Positions 9,886 to 21,622 of a stretch of 64,000 nucleotides of DNA are shown here, piece after piece. The translations under genes and the position numbers were made by a program. The notes under the pieces were generated by a model that saw only the letters and a list, made by a program, of their open reading frames with translations, ran no database searches and was not told the DNA's origin. Source of the stretch: Hippopus hippopus (taxonomy: Eukaryota > Mollusca > Bivalvia > Cardiida > Cardiidae); assembly GCA_946811185.2 (NCBI GenBank), contig OX328097.1, positions 7,302,242-7,366,241 of the forward strand, written 5' to 3'. The number at the start of each line of letters is the position of its first letter. The stretch's first letter is position 1.

Positions 9886-12427
9886 TTTTAGTTCACCTGA
9901 GCGCAATGTGCTCAAGGGGAGCTTTTAGGGGCACGCTGTGTGCGTCGTCCGTCGTGCGGCGTCAACAATTCTTTAAACATCTTCTCCTCCTAAACCGCTT
10001 GGCCGATTTGGACCAAACTTGGCTGGAATGTTCCTTGGGAGGTCCTCTTTAAAAATTGTTCACAGAATTTGATTTCATCAAAAACTCTGGTTGCCATGGC
10101 AACCAAATGGAATTTCTCAAGAAATTCTTTAAAAATCTTCTCCTCTGAAACCACAGGTCAGATTTTGAAATAATTTCACAGATATGTTCCTTGGGTGACC
10201 CTTTTCAAAAATTGTTTGCGAAATTTTGATCTGCCGAAAAACATGGCCGTGGTGGAAGTGGGGGGCTCTTGGCGTCCATCGGTGTCAACAATTCTATAAA
10301 AATCTTCTCCTCTGAAACTGCTGGTCAGATTTTGAAATAATTTCACAGATATGTTCCTTGGGTGACCCTTTTCAAAAATTGTTCGCGAAATTTTGATCCG
10401 TCGAAAAACATGGCCGTGGTGGAGGGGGGGGCTCTTGGCGTCCAGCGGTGTCAACAATTCTTTAAACATCTCCTCCTACACCGCTTGGCCGATTTGGACC
10501 AAACTTGGGTGGAATGTTCCTTTGGAGGTCCTCTTTAAAACTTGTTCACAGAATTTGATTTCATCAAAAACTCTGGTTGCCATGGCAACCAAATGGAATT
10601 TTCCAAGAAATTCTTTAAAAATCTTCTTCTCTGAAACCACTGGTCAGATTTTGAAATAATTTCACAGATATGTTCCTTGGGTAACCCTTTTCAAAAATTG
10701 TTTGTGAAATTTTGATCCGTCGAAAAACATGGCCGTGGTGGAGGGGGGGGGCTCTTGGCGTCCATCGGTGTCAACAATTCTATAAAAATCTTCTCCTCTG
10801 AAACCGCTGGTCAGATTTTGAAATGATTTCACAGATATCTTCCTTGGGTGACCCTTTTCAAAAATTGTTCGTGAAATTTTGATCCGTCGAAAAACATGGC
10901 CGTGGCGGAGGGGGGGCTCTTGGCGTCCAGCAGTGTCAACAATTCTTTAAACATCTTCTCCTCCTACACCACTTGGCCGATTTGGACAAAACTTGGCTGG
11001 AATGTTCCTTAAGAGGTCCTCTTTAAAAAGTGTTCACAGAATTTGATTTCATCAAAAGCTCTGGTTGCCATGGCAACCAAATGGAATTTTCCAAGAAATT
11101 CTTTAAAAATCTTCTTCTCTAAAACCGCTGGTCAGATTTTGAAATAATTTCACAGATACGTTCCTTGGGTGACCCTTTTCAAAACTTGTTCGCGAAATTT
11201 TGATCCGTTGAAAATCATGGCCGTTGTGGGGGGGGGGGGGCTCTTGGCGTCCAGCGGTGTCAACAATTCTTTAAACATCTTCTCCTCCTAAATCACTTGG
11301 CCAATTTGGACCAAACTTGACTGGAATGTTCCTTGGGACGTCCCCTTTGAAATTGTTCACAGAATTTGATTCATCAAAACATCTGGTTGCCATGGCAACC
11401 AAATGGAATTTTCCAAGAAATTCTTTGATAATCTTCTCCTCTGAAACCACTGGTCAGATTTTGAAATAATTTCACGGATATGTTCCTTGGGTAACCCTTT
11501 TTAAAGTTTGTTTGTGTAATTTTGATCCGTCGAAAAACATGGCCTGGGTTGGGATGGGCATCTTTGCACTGTATGGACTTCAAGAAATTCTTTGAAATTC
11601 TTCTTCTCCTAAACCACTTGTCAGATTTTGAAATAATTTCACAGAAATGTTCCTTAGGTGCCCCTTTTGAAAAGTTATTGGCGAAATTTTGATCTGTCAA
11701 GAAACATGGCTGTGGTGGGTGGAAGCTATTTGCTCTCTGAGGACATGAAGAAATTTTTAAAAATTTTGTCTTCTCTGAAACCACTATTCAGATTTTGAAG
11801 TTATTTCACAGAAATGATCCTTATATTATACCCCTTATTTAGCTTAGCTGTTTTCAAAGAAAACATCGAGGTATTGACATAGCCCTGTTGGCATCATCTG
11901 CGTTGTTGTTGTTGTGCAAAAACTTCGACATTTTGTTATATCTCGGCTTCCACTCAACACATGTACTTAAAACTCGGAATAATTGTTCACTAGTAAAAAG
12001 CAACCCATACAACAAGGGCAGTTAACTCCAAAATTGTTTTGTCCAAATTATGCCCCTTTTGCGATTTGGAATTTTATTTTACTATCCAGCAAGGTTCCAA
12101 CAACCAATCATTGGCACTCTCACGAGGTGCTCTTGTTCAACTTAATATTTTTAGCCACTATCAGGCATGTGCTCTTGTTCAAGATAAGGTCTTTGGGTGA
12201 CCTATCCTAAAATTTATTTGCAGAATTCTGATTCGTCAAAAACATGGTTGTGGTGATGATTGTAGGGGTGGTGACAGATTTTGAAATGATTTATACAGGT
12301 GACCTTTTTATAATTGCTTGGCAAAATACTGATTTTGTTTCCAAAATTTCAATACTTTAAAAAAAGTTGGTTATGGTCATCTCAAAAATTCAGGTGAGCG
12401 ATCCAGGGCCATCTTGGCCCTCTTGTT
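9886..12427 (-). mobile_element. L tandem-unit element, 2.5 kb, with higher-order repeat
   Basis: Left edge TTAGTTCACCTGAGCGCAAT with the GAGC hairpin; right edge CAGGTGAGCGATCCAGGGCC then CTTGGCCCTCTTGTT. GTCAACAATTCTTTAAACAT recurs at 9961, 10450, 10935 and 11269, giving two ~487-bp higher-order units and one short unit. Each contains TGGTTGCCATGGCAACCAAA and several ACATGGCCGTGG blocks. G-runs of varying length (7-14) follow ACATGGCCGTGGTGG. Open frames here are repeat frames, not genes. Confidence 0.75.
11822..12182. mobile_element. Second L-type fragment nested in the preceding element
   Basis: TATTATACCCCTTATTTAGC to GTGCTCTTGTTCAAG interrupts the host pattern: host unit text stops at AATGATCCTT and resumes with GGTCTTTGGGTGACC. 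A partial duplicate of the right edge (GTGCTCTTGTTCAA) occurs twice. Confidence 0.6.
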
Positions 12428-12587
12428 AATAGTGGAGTTGAATATTCAGTATGATGTAAGGTTTCTGTCATTCAGTTTTTTGTTCCAGAACCTTACTATT
12501 CATGCAATTTAAAATGTTTTCTACTTCAAAGAAAGAAATCTTCTTGTCAAAGCACTCTTTGTTAGAGTTCATTGATATTAGTATGAC

Positions 12588-12836
12588 TAATACTTGATAA
12601 AAGCTGCTTGTATTCATTGATATCATCTTTGTTTTGAAAAAAAAAAATTGTGACTTTTGTTTGGGATGGGGGGCTATTTTTTCTATGAAAGTCTTTTGCA
12701 ACTAGTACAAATAATACTTGATAAAAGCTGCTTGTATTCACTGATAGCATCTTTGTGTTGAAAAAAAAATTGTGACTTTTTTTGGGACGGGGGGGGGGGG
12801 GGGGGCTATTTTTTTCTATGAAAGTCTTTTGCAACT
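12588..12836. repeat. Two-copy tandem repeat, ~124-bp unit
   Basis: Units 12588-12711 and 12712-12836 share TAATACTTGATAAAAGCTGC and GAAAGTCTTTTGCAACT. The G-run in the first unit (about 6) has become about 18 in the second. Confidence 0.85.
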
Positions 12837-12879
12837 GAGACTTCTTATTTATGTGCATGATACATTTATAAGGCATTGG

Positions 12880-12910
12880 AGTGATACAGGGCCATTATGA
12901 CCCTCTTGGT
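12880..12910. mobile_element. Solo L-element edge
   Basis: GATACAGGGCCATTATGACC then CTCTTGG, matching the GGGCC...GGCCCTCTTG edge of L elements with no body attached. Confidence 0.5.
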
Positions 12911-12989
12911 GTATTAAACCTTGATTTATTATGATCAGACATGTTGTACAAAAATGCTCTCAAAGTTGTATGCAGCAAATAAATAGGTC

Positions 12990-13148
12990 ATGGCAGATGA
13001 CAAAGAAGATGCAACTTGAAAGATAGCATTTTGTCTTCAATAGAAAATACTGTTGGAAAAGGAGAAAATGCTGGTTACAAGCCTTTTCTCCTATCCCCTC
13101 AGTGTTATGAAAAACCTTCTTTTTCTGGGTCTTGAAAACATTGTTTCA
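12990..13148 (-). mobile_element. P MITE, reverse, 5'-truncated
   Basis: GAAAATACTGTTGGAAAAGG, an imperfect hairpin (GCTGGTTACAAGCC) and the CCTTCTTTTTCTGGGTC block. Confidence 0.7.
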
Positions 13149-13371
13149 TTAACCTTTTACCACACAATCCGGACTTTGAACAACCCTGAGAAAAAAAAGC
13201 TTTAGAAAACCTTGTTGAAAAACTAAAAGGTTAAAATACTGGTACCAACATTTTCTCCTTTTCCCACAGTATTTTCTTCCCTTCCCAAAACAGTTTTTAA
13301 TTTTTGAGTTACATTTATTTTGTTGTCTGCACATGCTTTCAATTTGGACAAGTCATATTGTTAAAAGGTAT
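13149..13371 (+). mobile_element. P MITE, forward, decayed
   Basis: TTAACCTTTTACCACACAAT start. The left arm is disrupted by AACTAAAAGG; the end is shortened to GTCATATTGTTAAAAGG. Confidence 0.75.
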
Positions 13372-14413
13372 ACTCATTGGTTCATATTTTAATGGGACTG
13401 TTTTGAAGAATTTATTTACTGATTGTTCATTGAGACAAATTTGCTGTAGAGGACTGTAAAACATCATTTCAAATATTGATAATTTACATAAATTTATCTT
13501 TTCAACAATTTTTTTTAAAGTTGAAGTTTTGCAGTGCAAAAACAGTATGTCAGCAAGTGGTTGACAGCTTATTGTTTATTTTAAAATTTCAATTGCTTCA
13601 TCTTTTAAATTTTTCTTTTTCCTTTCACAACTTTACAACTTATTTTTTTGACTATTAACAATATTTCATATTTATAAAGTTATGTTTATTTTATAAAATT
13701 ATCTGGAATAAATTTGTCACTAGACATACAAATACTTTGTTCTCTTTATAGTTTGTTGAACAGGAAGTCCAACTATGTTTTCTACCATATCCTTGACAGA
13801 AATTTCTGTTTGTCATTTTGATTTTCAATTTAAAAAAAAAAAAAAACACGCAGAACATATTAATTTGATGATTTGAAAACTTGCTCGAGTTCACTTCAAG
13901 ATGAAATTTCTATCACGTATCATTTCGCCCAAATTGGCAAAATTGCAAACTTTGCCTTTAGTTTTAAGCATGTAATGGACGAGTCAATTGTTTCTTCTTT
14001 GTTTTTTATTTTCTTTTAAAATTGGTATCTTGCAAATATCTGGTTCAGTTTTGGTTGCACATAATTATGGAATCCAGAATTATATGTATCCAATCGTTTA
14101 TCATCATCAGAAATGTCCGTCTAGGTGGGGCCAATGTCCCGTCCTTTGTCACCAATTCATAATAAGAATTAAGATACTTTTTTCTTGTTCCTCATCGTCT
14201 TTTAGAGGTCCAGTAAAAATTATTTGACAAGACCCTTATAAATTTTTCTAGCTGCTCTGGAAGATTAGTATCATTTCACTTCATACATGTAGGTTAAATG
14301 TCTTCATTTTCACAATTCATTCAAAATAAACACCAAGTGCATGTAAGTCCAAGGTTGATTTTTATGTCTGACACCATGTAAAGTGTGTTTGTCATTAAAA
14401 ACGTAGAGTTCTA
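13372..14413. other. AT-rich stretch without recognised features
   Basis: Short chance frames only. No splice-bounded exon, repeat family or RNA gene was recognised. Confidence 0.5.
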
Positions 14414-14640
14414 TTAACCCCTAGGCTGTTAAAGCGCAACACAATGACATTTTGTGGACTGCATACTGGCATAGTGCAAGATCAGAGTGCACAGAACATT
14501 TAGTCTGATCTTGGATCTATAGGGGATATTTTTTCTCCAAAATATAACTTTGAATAGCAATATTCAGGTTGATTGTAACCATTGGCTTGAAAGTTTCATT
14601 TAACTTTTTTTAGCAGATTAAGGGTTGAACTTCAACTGGA
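14414..14640. mobile_element. G MITE, second subtype
   Basis: TTAACCCCTAGGCTGTTAAA start; GATCAGAGTGCACAGAAC...GTCTGATCTTGGATC centre; right half AATAGCAATATTCAGG and GCTTGAAAGTTTCATTTAAC. The same right half occurs at 28005-28075 and 41800-41840. Confidence 0.7.
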
Positions 14641-14679
14641 TCATAGTTAATCAATAGCACAAGATGTAAAAATTAACTA

Positions 14680-14914
14680 TTAAGCTCTTTACGAAACAAA
14701 AAATTCTACACTCGTCCAAATTCAAAGCTGTTTCAGACCACAATTTAAATGTGGCTCAATTGATGAAACCCGATTCTAAAAGATCAGAGAACATTTTGGC
14801 AGAGGAGTACATGCTGATTGCCAACATTTTCTCCTTTTCCCCATGGCCGCAATGTTTTCAATGGGCTTCTTCCCCAGTGTCTTTAAAACTCGGGATCGTG
14901 TGGTAAAGGGTTAA
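14680..14914 (-). mobile_element. P MITE, reverse, full
   Basis: TTAA at both ends. The hairpin is heavily mutated (GAGTACATGCTGATTGCCAAC) with a short insertion in the right arm. Confidence 0.75.
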
Positions 14915-15206
14915 TTTACAAGATGTAAAATAACAGTTTTACATAACATCTTAATGGTAAACAATGATCTAAATAACGAGAGACTGAAGGTTCCCTGTCC
15001 AGTGATGGTTCATGTAGCTGGGATTTGCTACAAGTTTCCTAGGTGTGTCTATTTTTAGATTCATAAATAATGTTACAGTGGTGTAGGAATAAAGTGATAT
15101 GAGCCCGATTTGCATACATGTAGGTCACTAAGTTTACATACAAGCAAACATCTTATACCTTATCAATGACATATTGTTCAGTCTATTGCTTTGTACGAAG
15201 ACATGT

Positions 15207-15484
15207 TCAAATAGGGATGGGCCCAGCTGGGTAGCTCAGTGGTTAACGTATCTGACTTGTGACCTGGAGGTTGCAGGTTTGATACCCGGTTGCAGCGAAC
15301 TTTCTTTCCAGCCCTTTTTCACCTCTCACCTCTGATGCACGTGAGAAAAGTAGTCAGTGGCTTTGGAAAGAAATTTGTGTGAGAAAGCCAGTAAACACAT
15401 GGGTGCGTCACTGACCGCCATGATATGACCCAAGCTGTTAAAATGCCGTTAACTCCAATACAAACCAAAATCAAATAGGGATGG
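15207..15484. repeat. 14-bp target-site duplications of a SINE
   Basis: TCAAATAGGGATGG at 15207-15220 and 15471-15484, identical, directly flanking the SINE. Confidence 0.9.
15221..15470 (+). mobile_element. tRNA-derived SINE, full length
   Basis: tRNA-like head with A box TAGCTCAGTGGTTAACG (about 15232-15248) and B box GGTTTGATACC (15276-15286). A tRNA-unrelated body follows (CTCACCTCTGATGCACGTGA, CAGTGGCTTTGGAAAG), then a 3' part ATGATATGACC...CCGTTAACTCCAATAC with an A-rich tail. The perfect 14-bp duplications fix its borders. Same subfamily as 62816-63074. Confidence 0.9.
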
Positions 15485-15987
15485 TACAGATGTAGTGATA
15501 AAAGTCAAAATTATCATATATAGCAGGGTAAAGATTACTAACAGAAAGAATTATTTTCTGGGAGGCAGTATTTTGCAATTGTGGGTTTTTTTTTTTTTTG
15601 TTTACAGTGAATCTGGGTCAATCTGTATGCCTATAGACTAGCGTTGCTCGTCTAAAAAATGGATACTAGCTAATCAAAAAAAACAAAGTCTAATTTATAA
15701 AATATTTATTCAATATTGATCGAAATATTCTATTGAAAAAAAAACTTTCTATTGCACATGTACTATACTTTGTAAAAAATAATTATACAGTATGAAACAT
15801 TTATCACATTCTTTCGGATGATACATGTATAAAAGGGAAATATAAAAACATCTAATAGGGGTGTAGCCAGAAATCTAGCAAAAACAAAGGTCATGACTAA
15901 CAGGCTTGGACCAAACATCCACATATTCAGCTATTTCTTTTGCCTTCCAAAGGGCATATGGCAAAAATTTATGTTGAAACCAGGGCT
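15485..15987. other. No recognisable feature
   Basis: AT-rich, with T12 and A-run tracts; nothing supported. Confidence 0.5.
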
Positions 15988-16220
15988 TTAACCCTTTACC
16001 AGATGACAAAATTTAGCCTTAAATTGTCCAAACTGAAAGCAATTGCAGACCACAATTTCAATATGGCTCAAATGGTGCAATGTTTGTTTGATAGGGTAGA
16101 AAACATTGTGGGAAAGGGAGAAAATGCTGATTACCAGCATTTTCTCCTTTTCCCTCTATGTTTTCAAAAGGCTTCTCTCCCAGGGTCGTTAAAAGTCGGC
16201 ATTGTGCGGTAAAGGGTTAA
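15988..16220 (-). mobile_element. P MITE, reverse, full length
   Basis: TTAACCCTTTACCAGATGAC to GCGGTAAAGGGTTAA, TTAA at both ends. Hairpin apex GCTGATTACCAGC. 233 bp. Confidence 0.9.
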
Positions 16221-16579
16221 GGTTTATGCCCGGATACCTACCGGGCTAGAATTCATATACTGTGGATTCATGAATCAAACAACAAGGAGGACATACTTTC
16301 ATACAATGACATGTGAAGGATGTATCAGAATAAATGAATGCTAATTTGATCAAACCAGAGGTAAGGTAGGCAGGGTTCTAATAGTAATACCATCTGTTGT
16401 TCTTCACTTTAACCTATCTTGTGGGTACTGTCTCACCATGACAATTTATGAGTACCCACAAAATGTGTTTTATGAAGAGATCATGAATTTAGGATCCAAA
16501 CACGCACAACTAACATGCACACACTTATAAAATCTGGAATGGCAATGCACAATCCAAGCCCACAGCTAATTTTCTTCAA
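16221..16579. other. No recognisable feature
   Basis: Intergenic sequence without family match. Confidence 0.5.
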
Positions 16580-16751
16580 TTGACCCTTTACCACATAATC
16601 CTGAGATACAGCAACCCTGAGAGAGAGGCCTTTTTGAAAACACCTTCTAGAAAGAAGAAAATGCTGGTAACCATTTTCTCCTTTTCCTGAAATGTTTTCC
16701 TTCTTTCAAAAGCAAACCCCACCATTTGAGCAACCTGAGTCATCTCCAATT
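16580..16751 (+). mobile_element. P MITE, forward, left part of an interrupted copy
   Basis: TGACCCTTTACCACATAATC to CTCCAATT. The remainder of this copy is at 21562-21622, beyond a 4.8-kb insertion. Confidence 0.8.
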
Positions 16752-17614
16752 CAGTGTTGCATCCAGGATTTCTGCCAAGAGGGGGAGCTCCCCCATGGAA
16801 TTAGCAAAAGGGGGGGAATGACATAACTGTAATCGATCTCATTCCAAAAAAAATGCTTTAGTTTTATGCACTGGTGTGATACTGAAATTGACGCCGTCCC
16901 TTTTTCCTTTCCAATCAAGATCTAGATCTATAACACAAGTTTCATAATCAAACAATGATGATGATAGTCCCTCAATTTGAATGATTATAGACTGAATCGC
17001 CCTTATTTGACCAAGTTGGTTCCCGAATGACTTTCAATTTGTTCTTTGCAGTTTTCACTCGATCTATCAAAACTGCGGGTTGTATCATTTTTTAATCAAA
17101 AAAATCCCTTAAAAAGTTTCAGTGGCATATTTAATCCTGCTTTAACACACCAGTCAGAATGTTTAACACACTTAAAAGTCGCCGCGCGAAAATACTGTAA
17201 TGTTTTTGTGGCATTTGTCGAAGACAATGCCACTATGAGTTCAATACTGAATGTTCAATATTGAATTTTGAAGACCATGTATTGTATTTTGTGCAAAACC
17301 GAAGGAAATAAACCCAATTAAACTCAATTTTTCTCATACAAATGAGTTTTTCGATAGCACTGAGATATGTAATTGGAAATGGCGTATTAAAATAAACTGG
17401 ATTAGGCCATCGATCGTGGAAATACTTCTTTTTGATTGAAAATAGCTTCACCCGCTCTTGCTGAATAGCTGAATAGCGTTTTAAGGCCCGTCGACAACTT
17501 AGGTCATATTGGGCGCACTTACTTAGTAAACAATAATGCGAGGTGAAAATAACATACATGTGCAACAACATAAGACAAACATGATAAATGAGGAATGGAC
17601 GAAACACAAAATGA

Positions 17615-17945
17615 TGCCCCTTTTGTCGCCTTTTACGACATGCATGCTGTCACTTTTGTTCCGCCAGATGAAATGGCAGATGCGACGATCGCGGGACTGC
17701 AGTGGTTTATTCTTATACCCCCGATTAAACCACACGGGGTTCCACAGGCCAATTGATTCCCATTCCAAACCCTATTTACATCGAGAAAAAAATACAGGAT
17801 TTGAAATAAGAACTACCCAGCCTGCTGCAATCCTACGAATTACGAGGAAAGCAGCCGTTTGTCTCTAATTTTAGTCGCCTTCTACGACATGCCATAGAGA
17901 AAGGCCGAGGTCCTATTCTATAAATTTAAAAAAACCCCGGACCCC
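17615..17945. repeat. Two copies of a TCGCC..TACGACATG repeat
   Basis: GTCGCCTTTTACGACATGC at about 17626 and AGTCGCCTTCTACGACATGC at about 17871, each followed by a CC-rich block ending ACCACACGGGGTTCCA or ACCCCACGGGGATTCA. Similar motifs are common at ends of dispersed invertebrate repeats. No coding function is assigned. Confidence 0.55.
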
Positions 17946-18778
17946 ACGGGGATTCACCCGCTCTTAGCCTTCTATTGGCGTAACAATATACACAAAATTT
18001 GTCTACTGACCGTTTTGGTTCCAGGCTTGTTCATTCCAAAACCAGTTTGTCCCTGGGCTTGTTCATCCCATGATTGCATGCTACTCCATTTGATTGTGCA
18101 TGAATATTTACAGATCAAAATAATTGATTGTAATGTTGGGAATTTGATCTTGATGGCCAAAGATATCTCAAAATCACAGTTTTTAGGCATAAGCTTAATT
18201 TTATTCGATATATATGCATGGCTTCTCTCTCTACCCATCATGCATCCTACCGTCAAGGGACATTACTCCTGACTCCTCCTGTGAATGATCAAAGGGAAAC
18301 CACCAATACACAAATAACCCAAACTTTGGCACCAGTACTCTCCCTTTGCTTAGTAGGTTGAGTTTCAAGTTAATATATGAATAAGATTTCTTTTTTTGTT
18401 TCAAATTAATAATTCCACACAATGGCTTCCTTGACAAATGCCACACCAGCATTTTCAACGCTTTGATTTTAATCCGGAAACACGTGTAATTAAACATTCA
18501 CTGTGCATGTGTAGAGAAAAGTGGTTCCCTGCTTATTACATAAAATTCAAAATCAAGATCGGACACCATTTGGAATTACTGTTCTCAAATACTCTAAAAA
18601 TAGCAATGAGTATAATATCAATTGATGTAAGATGGCTTCGTCGGACTTTCCCGTTGTTTCAATAGACTGACCAGGGCCTTATTATAATTTTTGCGCGCAG
18701 TGGATTCTTGTTGCTGCGCGAGTTACGTCTGCGCGATTTCTCCCCCGTCAAGTTTGTGAACTTGCACGACAGAATAAA

Positions 18779-21521
18779 AAACAAGAGGGCCTGATGGCCC
18801 TGGATCGCTCACCTGAGTCAATAAGCAAAATTTCACTCCAGGGTCATGATTGAAACTCTGACCAATTGTCAGGTCAATTGAGCTTAAAATGTGGCCTCTA
18901 AAGCGCCCTCAAGGAATTTCCATAAGCTGACCTAGTGACCTAGTTTATGACCCCATGTGACCCAATTTTGATCTCATCCAAGATTTTATCAAGACAAACA
19001 TGCTGACCAATTTTCAGGTCAATTGAGCAAGATTTTTTGCCTCTAGAGCCCATACGGAATTTCTGTAAGTTGACCTAGTGACCTAGTTTATGACTCTAGG
19101 TAACCCAATTTTGAACTCAGCCTAGATTTTATCAAGACAAACATTCTCAGCAATTTTCAAGTCAATTGAGCAATAAATGTGGCCTCCAGAGTGCTCACAA
19201 GATTTTTCTTTAATTTGACCAAGTGACCTAGTTTATGAACCCACATGACCCAATTTAGAACTCATCATAAAGTATCAAGACAAACATTCTGAACAATTGA
19301 GCAATAGATGTGGCCTCTAGAGTGCCCAAATAAATTTCTTTAATGTGACCTACTGACCTAGTTTATAACTCAATTTCAACCTCATTCGATATTTCATCAA
19401 GACAAACATTCCAACCAATTTTCATGTCAACTGAGAATGAAATGTGGCCTCCAGAGTGCCCGCAAGGTATTTCTTTAATTTGACCTTGTGACCTATATTA
19501 TGACTCCAGGTGACCCAATTCTAAACTCATCCTAGATTTCATCAAGACAAACATTTCAACCAATGTTCAAACCAACTGAGCAATAAATGTGGCCTCTAGA
19601 GTGCCCACACATTATTTCTTTAATTTGACCTTGTGACCTAGTTTATGACCCAAGGTGACCTAAGTTCAGATTCATGTGAAATTTTATCAGGACAAACATT
19701 CTGAATAACTTTAAAGTCAATTGAGCAACGAATGTGGCCTCTAGAGTGCCAACAATATATTTCCTTAACATGATCTAGTGACCTAGTTTATGACCCCAGG
19801 TGACCCAAATTCAAACTCATCCAAGATTTCATCGAGACAAACATTCTGACCAATTTTCAAGTCAATTGAGTTGAAAAATATGGCCTCTAGAGTGCCCAAA
19901 AGGTATTTCTTTAATTTGACCTAGTGACCTTGACTAAGACCCAAAGTGACCCAAATTCGAAGTCATCACAGATTTCATCAAGAAAAACATTCTGACCACA
20001 TTTCAGGTCAAATAAGCAAGAAATGTGGCCTCTAGAGTGCCCACAAGGTATTTCTTTAATTTGATCTAGTGACCTAGTTTATGACCACAGGTGACCCATT
20101 TTCGAAACTCATTGAACATGTTGTGCTCCGGTGGGCTAACAAACTTAGTACAGGTCCATTAGGAGATAATACATACCAAATATCAAAGCTCTACGCCTTC
20201 CAGTTTTAAAGAAGAAGAATTTTAAAGTTTTCCTTCTTTGCTCCTATGTTCGAAATTGTGACCCCCGGGGCAGGGCCAGTTTTCACCCCAGCGGGTTTAT
20301 TTGAACAGACTTGGTAAAAGTCTACTAGGAGATACTACATGCCAAATATCAAAGCTCTACACCTTCCAGTTTCAGAGAAGAAGAATTTTAAAGTTTTCCT
20401 TCTTTGTTCTTGTGTTTGAACTTGTGATGCCCGAGGCGGGGCCAGTTTTTCCAGGGGCATCATATGAACAAACTTGGTAGAGGTCCATTAGGAGATACTA
20501 CATACCAAATATCAAAGCTCTACCCTTTCCAGTTTCAGAGAAGAAGAACTTTAAAGTTTTCCTTCTTTGTTCCTATGTTTGAACTTGTGACACCTAGGGC
20601 GGGGCTAGTTTTGACCCCAGGGGCATCATATGAACAAACTTGGTAAAGGTCCATGAGGAGATACTACATACCATATATTAAAGCTCTACGCCTTTCAGTT
20701 TCAGAGAAGAAGAATTTAAAGTTTTCCGTCTTTGTTCCTATGTTCGAACTTGTGACCCCCGGGGTGGGGCTAGTTTTGACCCCAGGGGCATCATATGAAC
20801 AAACTTAGTAGAGGTCCATGAGGAGATACTACATACCAAATATCAAAGCTCTATGCCTTCCAGTTTATCCAGCAGGTTTATTTGAACAAACTTGGTAGAA
20901 GTCTACTAGGAGATACTACATGCCAAATATCAAAGCTCTACGCCTTCCAGTTTCAGAGAAGAAGAATTTTAAAGTTCTTTCTTTGCTCCTATGTTCGAAC
21001 TTGTGACCCCCAGTGCGGGGCCAGTTTTGACCCCAGCGGGTTTATTTGAACAAACTTGGTAGAGGTCCACTAGGAGATGCCACATACCAAATATCAAAGC
21101 TCTATGCCTTCCAGTTTCAGAGAAGAAGTTTTCCTTCTTTGTTCCTTTGTTAGAACTTTTGACCCCCAGTGCGGGGCCAGTTTTGACCCCAGAGACATCA
21201 TATGAGCAAACTTGATAGAGGTCCACTAGGAGATGCTACATACCAAATATCAAAGCTCTACGCCTTCTAGTTTCAGAGGAGAAGATTTTCAAAGATTTTG
21301 CATTTTTCTCCTTTTTGTTGCCATGGCAACCAGAGTTAGGGGTGGAATTCAATTCTTTGAACAACTTTGGTAGAGCTTCACCCAATGAACATCCCTGCCA
21401 AGTTTCATCAAGATTAGCCCAGTGGTTTAGGAGAAGAAGATGTTGAAATTGTTGACGGACGCTGGACATAGGGCGATCACAATAGCTCACCTTGAGCACA
21501 TTGTGCTCAGGTGAGCTAAAA
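18779..21521 (+). mobile_element. L tandem-unit element, 2.7 kb, two unit types
   Basis: Left edge ACAAGAGGGCCTGATGGCCC then TCGCTCACCTGAG; right edge hairpin CTCACCTTGAGCAC...GTGCTCAGGTGAGC then TAAAAA. About eight or nine ~150-bp units with GTGACCTAGTTTATGACC and AATGTGGCCTCTAGAGTG fill 18.9-20.1 kb. They give way to about seven ~165-bp units with AGGAGATACTACATACCAAA and TCCAGTTTCAGAGAAGAAG to 21.26 kb. A unique end with GTTGCCATGGCAACCAGAG follows. Confidence 0.8.
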
Positions 21522-21561
21522 AGAGGGATTCCCTCAATCGCGTGGCCAGGATGCAACACTG

Positions 21562-21622
21562 CAATTGTTTCCAGTTCTTTCTTAGATCAGTTTAAAATTT
21601 TGTAGTGTGGTTAAGGATTTAA
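21562..21622 (+). mobile_element. P MITE, forward, right part of the interrupted copy
   Basis: CAATTGTTTCC...CAGTTTAAAATTTTGTAGTG matches the 3' end of P (usual AATTGTCGTC...GTCTAAAATTTTGT) and continues 16580-16751. Confidence 0.75.

Larger units (their letters stand above)
16752..21561. mobile_element. hAT-like TIR element, 4.8 kb, 5-bp target duplication
   Basis: Terminal inverted repeats CAGTGTTGCATCC at the left and its complement GGATGCAACACTG at the right, flanked by CAATT at 16747-16751 and 21562-21566. It splits a P MITE whose two halves join across it. The interior (16.75-18.78 kb) has frames of up to 124 codons that I cannot match to a transposase. A 2.7-kb L element (18779-21521) accounts for most of its length. 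The 5-bp duplication and CAGTGTT start match the element at 60557. The assignment to hAT is inference. Confidence 0.75.

Noticed and set aside
11374..11784. 136-codon minus-strand frame
   Set aside because: It is a translated array of L-element units; repeated peptide phrases follow the DNA repeat period.
15228..15295. tRNA gene on the plus strand
   Set aside because: A and B boxes are present but it is the head of a SINE with 14-bp duplications.
17536..17868. 110-codon frame inside the 4.8-kb element as a gene
   Set aside because: It overlaps a duplicated TCGCC..TACGACATG dispersed repeat and an antisense frame; no domain recognised.
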